A stretch of DNA of 64,000 bases from Saprospiraceae bacterium. Its GTDB lineage: Bacteria > Bacteroidota > Bacteroidia > Chitinophagales > Saprospiraceae. The DNA lies in NCBI GenBank assembly GCA_016719855.1, contig JADJYH010000001.1, forward strand, positions 186,001 through 250,000, written 5' to 3'. This document shows positions 46,012 to 55,615 of this stretch, piece after piece. Every line of letters starts with the position of its first letter. Position 1 is the stretch's first letter. Made by a program: the position numbers and the translations under genes. The notes beneath the pieces are model-generated. The model was not told the DNA's origin, did not search any database, and was given only the letters and a program-made list of their open reading frames with translations.

Positions 46012-46950
46012 ATGCTGAGCAGAAGAAACATCCGCATCAAAGTAATGCAGGTGCTATATGCCATGAGCCGTGACAAGGAACTTTCCTTCCGACACGCCAT
46101 GCTTCTCTACAACAACAGTATCCGCCAGTCCTTTGAAATGTACCTTTTTAACGTGCTGCAACTCGTCCGAGTAGCGGAATACGCAAAGATTGACTACAAT
46201 TCAAAACTTGCCAAGCACAGGCCCACCGACGAGGACAAAGCTTTCCGGCCAAAACTCTGCGACAACGAAATTATCAGGTCCATCCAGGACAACCGGGGCT
46301 TCAAGACACTACTGACCACCCAAAAGATTTTGGAAAAAATGTCGGAAGACGACACCCGTTACCTCTACAACGAATTTGCCAAGACAGAAGACTACATCGA
46401 GTTTCTCGCCAGCAAAGATGATTCGCCCGAATTTTACCGGCAGGCCATGCTCAACCTTTACAAGCACTTCAACGGCAGCGAGCATTTCAACGAAATGGTG
46501 GAGGACCGCTATTTTTCATGGTACGACGACAAGTCGCTCATCGTGGGCGCCATGAAGAAGACGCTGAAAGCACTGCCAGCTTCGGGTGATTTCTATTCTG
46601 AATTTGAACCGACCGACGAAACGGTCAAGGAGTTTGGAGAAATATTGCTGCAAAAAGTCAACAGCGAGGACAAAGAATTGCTCGAAATAATTGAGCCGGC
46701 CCTCAAGAACTGGGATGCCGAACGGGTGGCCATCCTGGACATGATTTTGTTGAAAATGGCATTGTGCGAACTGATGACCTTCAACACCATCCCAACGAAA
46801 GTCACGCTGAACGAATACGTTGAAATATCGAAGCAGTACAGCACGGACAAAAGCAAAGACTTCATCAACGGCATCCTTGACCGGCTGATGAAAAAGCTGG
46901 AAAAAGAAGGCAGAATCGTGAAAGAAGGCCGGGGCTTGATTGAGGAGTAA
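46012..46950 (+). CDS. nusB: Transcription antitermination factor NusB (long Bacteroidota form)
   Basis: 312 residues. MLSRRNIRIKVMQVLYAMSR and the C-terminal NusB fold (VAILDMILLKMALCELMTFN then IPTKVTLNEYVEISKQYSTD, KSKDFINGILDRL) are diagnostic. Between them are about 150 extra helical residues, usual for this phylum, whose NusB is roughly twice the length of the E. coli protein. It acts with NusE/S10 in rRNA antitermination. The gene stands alone between the BT_3928 terminator and the OmpA gene. Confidence 0.93.
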   Translation: MLSRRNIRIKVMQVLYAMSRDKELSFRHAMLLYNNSIRQSFEMYLFNVLQLVRVAEYAKIDYNSKLAKHRPTDEDKAFRPKLCDNEIIRSIQDNRGFKTLLTTQKILEKMSEDDTRYLYNEFAKTEDYIEFLASKDDSPEFYRQAMLNLYKHFNGSEHFNEMVEDRYFSWYDDKSLIVGAMKKTLKALPASGDFYSEFEPTDETVKEFGEILLQKVNSEDKELLEIIEPALKNWDAERVAILDMILLKMALCELMTFNTIPTKVTLNEYVEISKQYSTDKSKDFINGILDRLMKKLEKEGRIVKEGRGLIEE

Positions 46951-47103
46951 GCTCGGCCACACTTGAGTTTTTAGCTTTTTCGAGTTGGATTTTGTTGCAA
47001 TACCACTATCATTACGTCCAATAACCGCTTCCCATCGGACGGCAGCATGCGCTCTAATTCAGTTGGCAATCCTACCTTTTTAAATACTTAAACCTAAAAT
47101 GAG

Positions 47104-48453
47104 ATGAAAAAGGCTTTATTCATTTCCTGTTTCTCCATGCTGCTTGCAGTTGGCCAGTTGTGCGCTCAAAGCGAAAGCTCGCCGAATGCGCTTGCATTCC
47201 GCTGGACCTGGGACAATTTTCAGTACCCAATCGCCCAGAAATTCGACAAATACGACTACACCAGTGGCGTTGAACTGACCTACATCCGCCACCTTGGCAA
47301 GATGCTCAACTTGGCCGTTCCGCTCAAACTTGGCAAGGCCTACCTGCCCCTCGACGACCAGGGCACTGTGCGAAATGCAGAGTTGATTGGTAGCCTCGAT
47401 GCAGTGCTTCACCTGAAATTTACCAAACCCGAAGCTCGGTTTTACCCCTACCTGCTTGCAGGTGCTGGCCTGATGTCCGAGACACAAAACGACTGGGCCA
47501 TGAACCCAGAGTTCCCGGTGGGGCTGGGCCTAAACATCAAAGCGTTCCCCAACCTTTACCTCAGTTTAGAGACACAGTACCGTTTTGACCTCAACGAAAA
47601 CCGCAACCAGCTCCAACACGCACTCGGCATTTGGATGGTGCTTGGCGGCGTTGTTGAAGAAGAAAAAGTGACAGACCGCGATAAGGACGGCGTATTGGAC
47701 AGCGAAGACCAATGCCCGGACGAACCTGGCACTGCCAAACTCATGGGCTGCCCTGACAGCGATGACGACGGCGTGGCAGACAAGTTCGACGAATGCCCAA
47801 AAGAAGCTGGCAAACCTGCCCTCGCCGGCTGCCCCGACCGTGATGGGGATGGTATTGCAGACCAAAAAGACCGGTGCCCTGACGAAGCCGGAACTGTTGA
47901 ACTTTTCGGCTGCCCCAACCGTGACCAAGATGGTGACGGCGTAGCGGACGAAAACGACCTTTGCCCAAATGCCGCTGGCTCCGCGCTAAACAAGGGCTGT
48001 CCAGATGGCGACGGTGACGGAGTGGCCGATTTCGAGGACAGATGCCCTGATACTGCTGGTCCCGCCTCCAACAAGGGCTGTCCTGAGTTGAAGCCGGAAG
48101 AAAAGGAAGTGCTGGAATTTGCCATGAAGGCTGTTCAGTTTGAGACAGGAAGTGCCAAATTGCTGGCTTCATCCAACAAAGTCTTGGATGAAATTGCCAA
48201 AATCATGCAGAATTACCCGGAGCAAAAACTTCGAATCAGCGGCCATACCGATAGCATTGGCGAAGCAGACGATAACCAAAAATTGTCAGACAGGCGGGCA
48301 AAAACTTGCTATGATTACCTCGTTTCGAAAGGAGTTCCAAGTAATCGGATTAGCTACATCGGCTATGGCGAGTCAAAAGCGATTGGTGACAACATGTTCG
48401 CTCCTGGCAGGGAGAAGAACCGTCGGGTGGAATTTGAAATGTACGTGGATTGA
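47104..48453 (+). CDS. OmpA family outer-membrane protein with thrombospondin type 3 repeats
   Basis: 449 residues. Signal peptide 1-22 or so (ends VGQLCAQ). Residues about 25-185 are a small beta-barrel-like domain. About five calcium-binding TSP3 repeats follow (DRDKDGVLDSEDQCPDEPGT type, about 195-335), then the OmpA peptidoglycan-binding domain with ISGHTDSIGEADDNQKLSDR, RRAKTCYDYL and YGESKAIG. It links the outer membrane to peptidoglycan. Aspartate-rich repeats suggest Ca2+ stiffening. Ends at a GATTGCC/GGCAATC hairpin. Confidence 0.92.
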   Translation: MKKALFISCFSMLLAVGQLCAQSESSPNALAFRWTWDNFQYPIAQKFDKYDYTSGVELTYIRHLGKMLNLAVPLKLGKAYLPLDDQGTVRNAELIGSLDAVLHLKFTKPEARFYPYLLAGAGLMSETQNDWAMNPEFPVGLGLNIKAFPNLYLSLETQYRFDLNENRNQLQHALGIWMVLGGVVEEEKVTDRDKDGVLDSEDQCPDEPGTAKLMGCPDSDDDGVADKFDECPKEAGKPALAGCPDRDGDGIADQKDRCPDEAGTVELFGCPNRDQDGDGVADENDLCPNAAGSALNKGCPDGDGDGVADFEDRCPDTAGPASNKGCPELKPEEKEVLEFAMKAVQFETGSAKLLASSNKVLDEIAKIMQNYPEQKLRISGHTDSIGEADDNQKLSDRRAKTCYDYLVSKGVPSNRISYIGYGESKAIGDNMFAPGREKNRRVEFEMYVD

Positions 48454-48508
48454 CGCCATAATTGCCGGAGGCATTCTGTGCAACCTTGGAGTCACTTCAA
48501 GTTTGCAG

Positions 48509-48532
48509 GATTGCCTTCGGCAATCACTTTTT
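48509..48532. terminator. Hairpin between OmpA gene and xseB
   Basis: GATTGCC pairs with GGCAATC around a 3-base loop, then ACTTTTTGG. Short but well placed for the OmpA transcript and possibly for xseBA. Confidence 0.6.
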
Positions 48533-48539
48533 GGTAGGC

Positions 48540-48734
48540 CTACTCAAACAACCCCTGCACCTTCTCCTCCGTTTCCCGCAGATTTTCCCTGCAAAATTTC
48601 AACAACTCGGCAGCACGGTTCACCTTTTCGGAAAGGTCGTCCATGCTGACTGCCTCTTCCTGGAGGACTGAGACGATGCCCTGCAATTCCTTCAAGGCCG
48701 ATTCGTAAGTGATTTTGGATTTTGGCTTTGTCAT
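48540..48734 (-). CDS. xseB: Exodeoxyribonuclease VII small subunit
   Basis: 64 residues, normal for the family. ITYESALKELQGIVSVLQEE is the XseB signature; the rest is a helical hairpin (MDDLSEKVNRAAELLKFCRE). Several small subunits bind each XseA. It overlaps xseA by four bases (ATGA), in translational coupling. Confidence 0.94.
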   Translation of the reverse strand: MTKPKSKITYESALKELQGIVSVLQEEAVSMDDLSEKVNRAAELLKFCRENLRETEEKVQGLFE

Positions 48735-49966
48735 TTCTCAATGTTTTTAACGGTTGCTTGGAATTTTCCTTTTTTCAATTGCACCTGTACTTCGTCCCCT
48801 GAGCCTAATTGCGCAACTTCCGTGACCTGTTTGCCTCGCTTGAACACCATAGCAAACCCTCGCTGGAAGGCTGCTTCTGGGCCAAGTAGCCGGACAATTT
48901 TTTCAAAATTGTCAAGTTGAGCGTGTGCATTTGAAAATCGGTTCCTCAAAATGCTGGGCAGTTCTTTCTCGATGTAATCCAACATTTGTGCCTGACGGCG
49001 AAATTTGCTTTTCAACTGAAAATCAATCAGTTGTGCAACTTGTTGCAGCCTCGATTCCTTTTCTTTCATTATTCGAAGGGCAATGTTTTTGGTTTCCAGC
49101 CCCAGGTTCATCATCTGCGATTCATAGTTGAGGTTGCGGTGCAAAATGAAATCGGCAACGGCAGTCGGTGTTTTGAGGGAAGTATGCGCCACAAGGTCGA
49201 GCACGGTTTCGTCCACGTCATGGCCGATTCCAGTGAGGACTGGCAGGGGCATGTCGGCCACCGTTTTTGCCAACAAAAAACTGTCGAATGCCGCCAAGTC
49301 GAGCCTCGCTCCCCCACCCCGTATGATGACCACGGCATCAAAATCCTGCTGCCTCTGCGCCAGCGATTCCAATTGCGCAATCACCTCTTTTTCAACCGAA
49401 CCACCCTGCACTGCCACTTGGAAAAACTCGATGCTGAAGCGATAACCAAACGAGTTACCTGTGAGGTGTTTGAGGAAATCCTGAAAACCAGCAGCCCGCT
49501 CGGAACTCAGCACAGCAATCCGCTGCAAAACTGGGCGTAGTGTCAATTGCCCATTTTTTTGCAACAAGTTCAGTACCTGCAACTTACGGATTGTCTCTCG
49601 GCGCTGCATTTCGAGCTTTCCCAGTGTGTGGGAGGGGTCAATGTCTTCCACCATCAACTTCAAACCGAAACGCTCGTGAAACTCGGCTTTTGCCAAAAAC
49701 AGGATTTCCATGCCTGGCTGCAACAGCGTTTCAAGGTCTGCGCCTATTTTTCTTTGCAGGCTGCGGTAGTTTTTTGACCAAATGACTGCCTGGGCTTGGG
49801 CGATGATTTCTTCACTGTCCTCCTTTTTTTGCACCAAATCGAGGTAAAAATGCCCCTTCGACACTTTCACGTCCGCCAGTTCGGAGCGAATCCACAGCGC
49901 TTGCGGCAGGTTGAGCGCAATCACCCTGCGGATAAATTCATTGAATTCGAAAAGCGAATGCGACAT
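48731..49966 (-). CDS. xseA: Exodeoxyribonuclease VII large subunit
   Basis: Catalytic subunit of the single-strand exonuclease that acts in both directions, 411 residues. An OB-fold N-terminus (SLFEFNEFIRRVIALNLPQA then WIRSELADVKVSKGHFYLDL) precedes the catalytic region with AVLSSERAAGFQDFLKHL, VVIIRGGGARLDLAAFDSFL and TGIGHDVDETVLDLVAHTSL. A coiled-coil segment (about 290-370) holds the XseB helices. The operon is xseA-xseB; the start is followed upstream by a repeat and a terminator. Confidence 0.95.
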   Translation of the reverse strand: MSHSLFEFNEFIRRVIALNLPQALWIRSELADVKVSKGHFYLDLVQKKEDSEEIIAQAQAVIWSKNYRSLQRKIGADLETLLQPGMEILFLAKAEFHERFGLKLMVEDIDPSHTLGKLEMQRRETIRKLQVLNLLQKNGQLTLRPVLQRIAVLSSERAAGFQDFLKHLTGNSFGYRFSIEFFQVAVQGGSVEKEVIAQLESLAQRQQDFDAVVIIRGGGARLDLAAFDSFLLAKTVADMPLPVLTGIGHDVDETVLDLVAHTSLKTPTAVADFILHRNLNYESQMMNLGLETKNIALRIMKEKESRLQQVAQLIDFQLKSKFRRQAQMLDYIEKELPSILRNRFSNAHAQLDNFEKIVRLLGPEAAFQRGFAMVFKRGKQVTEVAQLGSGDEVQVQLKKGKFQATVKNIEK

Positions 49967-49969
49967 GGA

Positions 49970-50013
49970 GGGGGTGAGGGTTTGAGATTTTGAGGAGTTG
50001 AGGGGTTGAGGAA
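49970..50013. repeat. Word repeat (GAGGGTTTGAGATTTTGAG type)
   Basis: Five or so degenerate copies of GAGG(G/A)(G/T)TT(G) just upstream of xseA. One half only; no complementary half is present. The words match those at 1660-1752. Confidence 0.55.
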
Positions 50014-50020
50014 GGGCGAA

Positions 50021-50063
50021 AATAGAACGACCTGTTGGTATCGCACCAACAGGTCGTTCTATT
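50021..50063. terminator. Perfect 19-bp hairpin terminator
   Basis: AATAGAACGACCTGTTGGT is the exact complement of ACCAACAGGTCGTTCTATT with a 5-base loop. It lies downstream of the thioredoxin gene and upstream of xseA on the minus strand. Confidence 0.85.
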
Positions 50064-50106
50064 TATTTTGTCCTTCCTTCCCGAAAAAGGTTTTCGGGGT
50101 GCAAGG

Positions 50107-50667
50107 TCAATTTTTTGGAAGTGGCTTGTAGGTCTTCTGGTAGGTCTCCCAAGGGGTTTTCAAGTGCTCGTTGCGGCCAAAATAGGTTGCAATCGTTTCA
50201 AATTCCTTGGCGTCCCGATAACCGGGAATGGACTGTATCACTTCGATTTTTTCATCCAAAAACACCACCGTAGGGAAGCTCAACTGGCCCCTTGTGATTT
50301 CGGCAGCAAGCTCGTGGTAGCCCCTCATCCCATTCTTCACGAACTTGTAGGTCTTTTCTTTGAACACGATGTCCTGCTTTTGCTCCGCATCGAACTTGAC
50401 GGCGTAGTAGGTTTGGTTGATGTATTTGGCAAGACATGGGTCGCTGAACGTGGTGGCATCCATGCGTTTGCACCAGCCGCACCAGTCGGTGTAAACATCC
50501 ACCACGATTTTTCTGGGATGGGTCTTCGATTTTTCGAGCATTTGTTCCCAGGTAATCCAACTAATGGCATCAGCGGGAGCGGGCTTAACAAGCGCTTCGG
50601 GCTTTTTGAACGCAAGCGCACCTAGCACCAAAACCAACACCCCCAATCCAAACATTACATTCCTCAT
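50107..50667 (-). CDS. Thioredoxin-family protein with WCGWC motif
   Basis: 186 residues, exported or membrane-anchored by an N-terminal hydrophobic helix (GLGVLVLVLGALAF). The thioredoxin fold has the active site DVYTDWCGWCKRMDATTF (CGWC) and the cis-proline SFPTVVFLDE. The second Trp in CxxC is common in Bacteroidota DUF255/thioredoxin-like redox proteins. Substrate unknown. Single gene with its own hairpin terminator. Confidence 0.88.
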   Translation of the reverse strand: MRNVMFGLGVLVLVLGALAFKKPEALVKPAPADAISWITWEQMLEKSKTHPRKIVVDVYTDWCGWCKRMDATTFSDPCLAKYINQTYYAVKFDAEQKQDIVFKEKTYKFVKNGMRGYHELAAEITRGQLSFPTVVFLDEKIEVIQSIPGYRDAKEFETIATYFGRNEHLKTPWETYQKTYKPLPKN

Positions 50668-50762
50668 GCTTTCAAAATTTTACTATTTAAACTGCGAATT
50701 TACAAGCTGTAAACAGTTTGACAGTTAAGTTGAGGGTGTGAAAAATGCACTTTAAACAAAGT

Positions 50763-51813
50763 TTAACGGCAATCAACGGCATTCCTAAGAATTGTTAAAG
50801 CGTCTTTACCCAATTGGTACTTGGCCACTTCACGCCCCATCGGCGTTGGTGCCAAAATCCCTTCACCTAGCCGAGCAGGAGTCGTGAAAATCACGGCTTC
50901 ATCCCACAAGTTTTTTTGCAAAAATTGCAGGATAGTGAACGCTCCGCCCTCCACGATGAGCGAAGTTATTCGGTTTTCAAAAAGCAATCCCATTAGGTTT
51001 TCGAGCAAGTGCTCATCAAAATCCAATTCTAAAAAGCGGAGCAAATCATTGCTTTCGTCGCCCGCAAGCATCTTTTGAGTGACAACCCAAGTAGTCGCAC
51101 CGCCCTGTAAAAGCTGGAGGTTTGAAGGCAAACGGCGATGCCTGTCCAGCACGATGCGCAGCGGCGACTTGCCAAACCAATGCCGATTTGTAAGCGCAGG
51201 GTCATCGGTCAGCGCCGTGTTCGTTCCGACGAGTATGGAGTCGAATTCAGCCCGGCCCTTGTGCGCCAGCACTTGGGAAAATTGGTTGCTCAACCAGACC
51301 TGTTTGCCCGGTGTACCCATGTAACCATCCACCGATTGGGCAAATTTGAGTTGAATGTATGGGCGCTTTTTTGACACAAAAACATTGCGGATATCGCTGG
51401 GGAGGTTGGTTTGGCTGGCACAAATGCCCGTTACGACCTCAACGCCAGCATTTCGCAACAACTCGACACCCTTCCCAGCTACTTCTGGCGTTTCGTCCAA
51501 GCTGGCAATTACAACTTTTGGTATTCGCTCCCGCAAAATCAGGTCCGTGCAGGCAGGTGTTTTCCCATGAAAACAGCAGGGTTCGAGGGAGACGAAAAGC
51601 GTAGATTTATCCATCAAATGGCGGTCTTTTTTCTAATACGGAAGACAAGCAGTTGACCTCAGCATGAGCCTTGCCGTACTGCCTGTGCCAGCCCTCACCG
51701 ATGATGCGGCCCTCGTGTACCAGCACCGCGCCAACCATCGGGTTGGGGCTGACGCTGCCAGCACCGAGGCGGGCCAGGTCGAAACATCGCTGCATGAAAA
51801 TTTCGTCGGTCAT
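50763..51813 (-). CDS. ribD: Bifunctional riboflavin biosynthesis protein RibD (frameshifted as read)
   Basis: Deaminase plus reductase of riboflavin synthesis, about 349 residues repaired. The deaminase zinc site is HAEVNC and SLEPCCFHGKTPACTDLI; the reductase domain starts near RPYIQLKFAQSVDGYM and has DSILVGTNTALTDDP and LIVEGGAFTILQFL. The start is the ATG at 51813 (MTDEIFMQRCFDLARLG). The frame breaks at a run of six A (minus strand, 51627-51632): with five the protein reads VLEKDRHLMDKSTLFVSLEP, as expected. Other rib genes are not adjacent. Divergent from the M16 pair. Confidence 0.92.
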
Positions 51814-52067
51814 TTTGCGTTTTTGATTGCCGAAGGCAAAGAAAAGCAAACCAAGTTGGACAAATACAAATTATGCGTCCAAACAACCATTCCGTTCTTT
51901 CGTTTGTCTATCAAATCGCAACAAACCTCCAAACAAAGGAAGTGTTGAGGATATTTTTGACAACTTCGCCCCGGAATACCAAAGTTGAACCATTTTACAA
52001 GCTAAAAAAAACTTCTAAACAATTGGTTATCAGTAATTTATTCCAAATTAATCTAAACGTTCAAACA

Positions 52068-53390
52068 ATGATAAAAAACTGTTTTACCCTGCTTTGGGTC
52101 ATTTTAGGGGTGGTGAGCCTCCATGCTCAAACCAATAAAATAAGCTTCACGGAGTACGACTTGCCAAACGGCCTCCACGTAATCCTGCACGAAGACCACT
52201 CCACGCCCATCGTGGCTGTGTCGGTACTGTACCATGTCGGTTCCAAAAACGAAAAACCGGACCGTACCGGGTTTGCGCATTTTTTCGAGCACCTGCTTTT
52301 TGAAGGCTCGGCGAACATCGCCCGTGGCGAATTCGACGACTATATCCAGAAAGCGGGCGGAACGAACAACGCCAACACAAGCTGGGACCGCACTTTTTAC
52401 TACGAAGTCTTGCCCTCCAACCAGCTTGGCCTCGGACTCTGGCTCGAATCGGAGCGGATGCTCCAAGCCAAAGTGGAACAAGTGGGCATCGAAACCCAGC
52501 GCCAGGTAGTGAAGGAGGAGCGCCGCCAACGGATTGACAACCAGCCATACGGAACGGTGCTAGAGGAATCCATGAAGAGAGCCTTCCGCAACCACCCGTA
52601 TAAATGGCCAATCATCGGCTACATGGAGCACCTCGATGCGGCACAGGAGGCGGACTACAAGCAGTTTTACGCTGACTTTTATGTGCCAAACAATGCCACG
52701 CTGTCCATCGCTGGAGACATCAATGTTGAAGAAGCCAAGTCATTGATTAGCAAGTATTTCGCTGGTATTCCAAAGCAAAAAGACCCATATCGCCCAAAGA
52801 TTGTTGAACCGGAACTTGGAAGCGAGGTGCGTGACACCATCTTCGACAACGTGCAACTGCCAGCGGTCATCCAGACCTACCGCATCCCAGCGCAAGGAAC
52901 CCCGGATTTTTATGCCGTAACGATGCTTTCGCAATTGCTCTCGCAAGGCGAGAGTTCCCGACTGCACAAAGCACTGATTGACGAACAGCAGAAGGCCCTC
53001 TTTGTGGGCAACTTCCCGCTTTCACTCGAAGACCCAGGCGTTTCCATCGCCTTTGGCATCTGCAACGGCGGTGTTGACCCAAAGGATGTGGAGTCAAGCA
53101 TGGATGCTGAGGTGATGAAGGTACAGACCGAGTTGATTTCTGAAACTGAGTTTCAAAAACTGCGCAACCAAGTCGAAAACGACTTTATCAGCACCAACGA
53201 AACGGTGCAAGGTATCGCCGAGAGCCTTGCAAACTACCACACTTATTTTGGCGAAGCCAACCTCATCAACACCGAGATTGACCGCTACATGAAAGTGACC
53301 CGTGAGGATATTCAGCGGGTAGCCAAGAAGTATTTCACTAAAAGCAACCGAGTGGTATTGTACTACCTGCCCAAACCTTCCAATCCTTAA
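52068..53390 (+). CDS. M16 family zinc peptidase (catalytic partner)
   Basis: 440 residues, exported by a signal peptide (MIKNCFTLLWVILGVVSLHA). The inverted zinc motif HxxEH is HFFEH (71-75), and the distal glutamate lies in QRQVVKEERRQRIDNQPYG. It is a short M16B (PqqL/MPP-beta-like) peptidase, acting as a clamshell of two subunits. The ATG at 52068 starts the signal peptide; longer in-frame reading upstream is unlikely. The second M16 gene follows after an 80-base gap with a hairpin. Confidence 0.92.
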   Translation: MIKNCFTLLWVILGVVSLHAQTNKISFTEYDLPNGLHVILHEDHSTPIVAVSVLYHVGSKNEKPDRTGFAHFFEHLLFEGSANIARGEFDDYIQKAGGTNNANTSWDRTFYYEVLPSNQLGLGLWLESERMLQAKVEQVGIETQRQVVKEERRQRIDNQPYGTVLEESMKRAFRNHPYKWPIIGYMEHLDAAQEADYKQFYADFYVPNNATLSIAGDINVEEAKSLISKYFAGIPKQKDPYRPKIVEPELGSEVRDTIFDNVQLPAVIQTYRIPAQGTPDFYAVTMLSQLLSQGESSRLHKALIDEQQKALFVGNFPLSLEDPGVSIAFGICNGGVDPKDVESSMDAEVMKVQTELISETEFQKLRNQVENDFISTNETVQGIAESLANYHTYFGEANLINTEIDRYMKVTREDIQRVAKKYFTKSNRVVLYYLPKPSNP

Positions 53391-53404
53391 CCAACCGAAA
53401 TGGA

Positions 53405-53437
53405 AGCGATACGATTGCTGCATGCAATCGTATCGCT
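53405..53437. terminator. Perfect hairpin between the two M16 genes
   Basis: AGCGATACGATTG and CAATCGTATCGCT are exact complements around CTGCATG. With only a short T run it may attenuate rather than stop the operon message. Confidence 0.6.
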
Positions 53438-53469
53438 CTTTCGCCTAAATTAATACTAATCAACGTTTT

Positions 53470-55542
53470 ATGAAAAAGATATTTCTCCTTAAAATGATGG
53501 TGTTGCTGCTTTTCGTCCAAATGGCGAACGGGCAGAATGACTTCCGAAATACTGCACCCAAACCCGGGCCTGCACCAAAAATCGAATTGGGCAAGGCAGA
53601 GCAGTTCACGTTGAAAAATGGCTTGAAAGTGATTGTGGTGGAAAACCACAAGCTGCCAAGAATCAGTTTTCAGGTTTTTGTGGATGTACCACCAACGCTC
53701 CAAGGGGAGTTTGCAGGGTACGCTGACCTGGCTGGACAGATGTTGAGCAAAGGCACAACGACCCGCACAAAATCTCAGATTGACGAATCGGTTGACTTCA
53801 TGGGAGCCAACCTGAACAGTTCCGCATCGGGCGTTTCGGGCGGATGCCTCAGCCGGTACAAGGACAAGTTGTTGGAAGTGATGTCTGATGTGCTACTGAA
53901 CCCAACATTCCCTTCAGCGGAATTTGACAAAGTGAAGAAGCAGGCCATTTCAGCGCTTGCACAAGATAAGGACGACCCGAGTGCGATTGCCAATAACGTA
54001 GGCTCTGTGCTCCGCAATGGCAAAAACCACCCCTACGGTGAGGTCACTACTGAAAAATCATTGGAAAAAATCACGGTAGATAAATGCCGAGAATTTTACC
54101 AAAATTTCTTCAAGCCCAATATTTCCTACCTGATAGTAACCGGGGACATCACAGCCGCAGAGGTGAAAAAATTTGCCCCGAAATACTTTGGCGATTGGAA
54201 ACAGGGCGAAGTTCAAAGCATCAAATTTGACACGCCGCAAAAGCCAACCGCCACGCAGGTGGACTTCGTGGACAAAGCAGGTGCGGTTCAGTCGGTCATC
54301 AACGTCACCTATCCCGTGGACATGAAACCCGGTACCGAGGATGTCATCAAAGCGAGCGTGATGAACACAGTTTTGGGCAGCTATTTCGGAAGCCGCCTCA
54401 TGTCGAACCTTCGTGAGGACAAGGCATACACTTACGGCGCTCGGTCTGGGTTAAGCCCCGACCCAGTGATTGGCTTTTTCAACGCCAATGCAAGCGTTAG
54501 AAACGAGGTGACGGACAGCTCCATCGTGCAGTTTTTGGCAGAAATGGACAGGCTGCGCAACGAAACAATGCCTGAGGAGGAACTGAGCATGGTGAAAAAC
54601 GTGATGACAGGCAATTTCGCACGTTCACTGGAAGACCCGGAAACAGTAGCCCGTTTTGCGCTGAATACCGCCCGCTTCAACCTGCCTGATGATTACTACG
54701 CAAACTACCTCCAACGCCTGAGCCAAGTAAGTACCTACGACATCAGGCAGATGGCTGCAAAATACCTTTCACCTAAAAATACCCACCTACTTGTAGTAGG
54801 CAACAAAGACGATGTGGCAGCCAAGCTTGCCAGTTTTTCGACGGACAAAAAAGTCAGGTTTTACGATGTTTACGGCAATCCCATCGAAGAAGAAGGGATG
54901 CAAGTGCCAGCCGGCATCACCGCTCAAACGGTGCTTGCGGACTATTTGAATGCCGTCGGTGGCAAAAAACTGGACGACATCAAGTCAGTTTACCTCAACA
55001 TGACCGCCAGCTTTCAAGGGATGGAAATGGTAACCGAACTCAATCACATGGCTCCAAACAAACTGGACATGGTCAATTCCATGCTGGGCAACGTCATCAT
55101 GGAATCTATTTTTGATGGTGAAAAAGGCGTGAACATTCAAATGGGCAACAAATCATTGATGGAAGGCTCAGCGCTGGAGGACATGAAAATTGACGGACAT
55201 TTGTTCCCAGAGCGTTTTTACGATAAGCTGGGCGTGAAAACCGAGCTGAAAGGCATCGAAATGGTGGAAAGCAAAAAAGCCTACAAAATCCAGATAGAAT
55301 ATCCATCAGGTACCAAAAAAACGCACTACTTTAGTTTGGAAACCAACCTTAAAATTCGGGAAATCGAGGAAAAAGACGGCACGGTGGTGACCAACGAAAT
55401 CACTAGCTATAAAGACGTGAACGGCATCCAATTCCCTGAAGTAGTAAAGATCACTGGGGTAGCTCCTATGCCGCTAATTATGACCACTAAAGAAGTGGAA
55501 GTAAACGGGGAAATGGATGCAAGTTTGTTTATTGTAAAATGA
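53470..55542 (+). CDS. M16 family protein lacking the zinc motif (non-catalytic partner)
   Basis: 690 residues, exported (MKKIFLLKMMVLLLFVQMAN). Two M16 domains are evident: FTLKNGLKVIVVENHKLPRI at the start, and an R/Y-type C-terminal half with YGARSGLSPDPVIGFFNANA. The HxxEH position is GYADLAGQML, so it cannot bind zinc. The last 200 residues (AQTVLADYLNAVGGKKLDDI, HYFSLETNLKIREIEEKDGT) look like a lipoprotein-carrier-type (LolA/outer-membrane) domain. It likely pairs with the upstream active subunit like MPP-alpha with MPP-beta. Ends at a strong terminator. Confidence 0.9.
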   Translation: MKKIFLLKMMVLLLFVQMANGQNDFRNTAPKPGPAPKIELGKAEQFTLKNGLKVIVVENHKLPRISFQVFVDVPPTLQGEFAGYADLAGQMLSKGTTTRTKSQIDESVDFMGANLNSSASGVSGGCLSRYKDKLLEVMSDVLLNPTFPSAEFDKVKKQAISALAQDKDDPSAIANNVGSVLRNGKNHPYGEVTTEKSLEKITVDKCREFYQNFFKPNISYLIVTGDITAAEVKKFAPKYFGDWKQGEVQSIKFDTPQKPTATQVDFVDKAGAVQSVINVTYPVDMKPGTEDVIKASVMNTVLGSYFGSRLMSNLREDKAYTYGARSGLSPDPVIGFFNANASVRNEVTDSSIVQFLAEMDRLRNETMPEEELSMVKNVMTGNFARSLEDPETVARFALNTARFNLPDDYYANYLQRLSQVSTYDIRQMAAKYLSPKNTHLLVVGNKDDVAAKLASFSTDKKVRFYDVYGNPIEEEGMQVPAGITAQTVLADYLNAVGGKKLDDIKSVYLNMTASFQGMEMVTELNHMAPNKLDMVNSMLGNVIMESIFDGEKGVNIQMGNKSLMEGSALEDMKIDGHLFPERFYDKLGVKTELKGIEMVESKKAYKIQIEYPSGTKKTHYFSLETNLKIREIEEKDGTVVTNEITSYKDVNGIQFPEVVKITGVAPMPLIMTTKEVEVNGEMDASLFIVK

Positions 55543-55556
55543 CCATTGTCACAACG

Positions 55557-55597
55557 AAAAAAGCCTCGGTAGTTTTAATGCTACCGAGGCTTTTTTT
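55557..55597. terminator. Rho-independent terminator
   Basis: AAAAAGCCTCGGTAG pairs with CTACCGAGGCTTTTT around TTTTAATG, with A and T tracts on either side. It serves the M16 gene (+) and iscA (-). Confidence 0.88.
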
Positions 55598-55615
55598 ATT
55601 TGAGTTCGTAACAGA

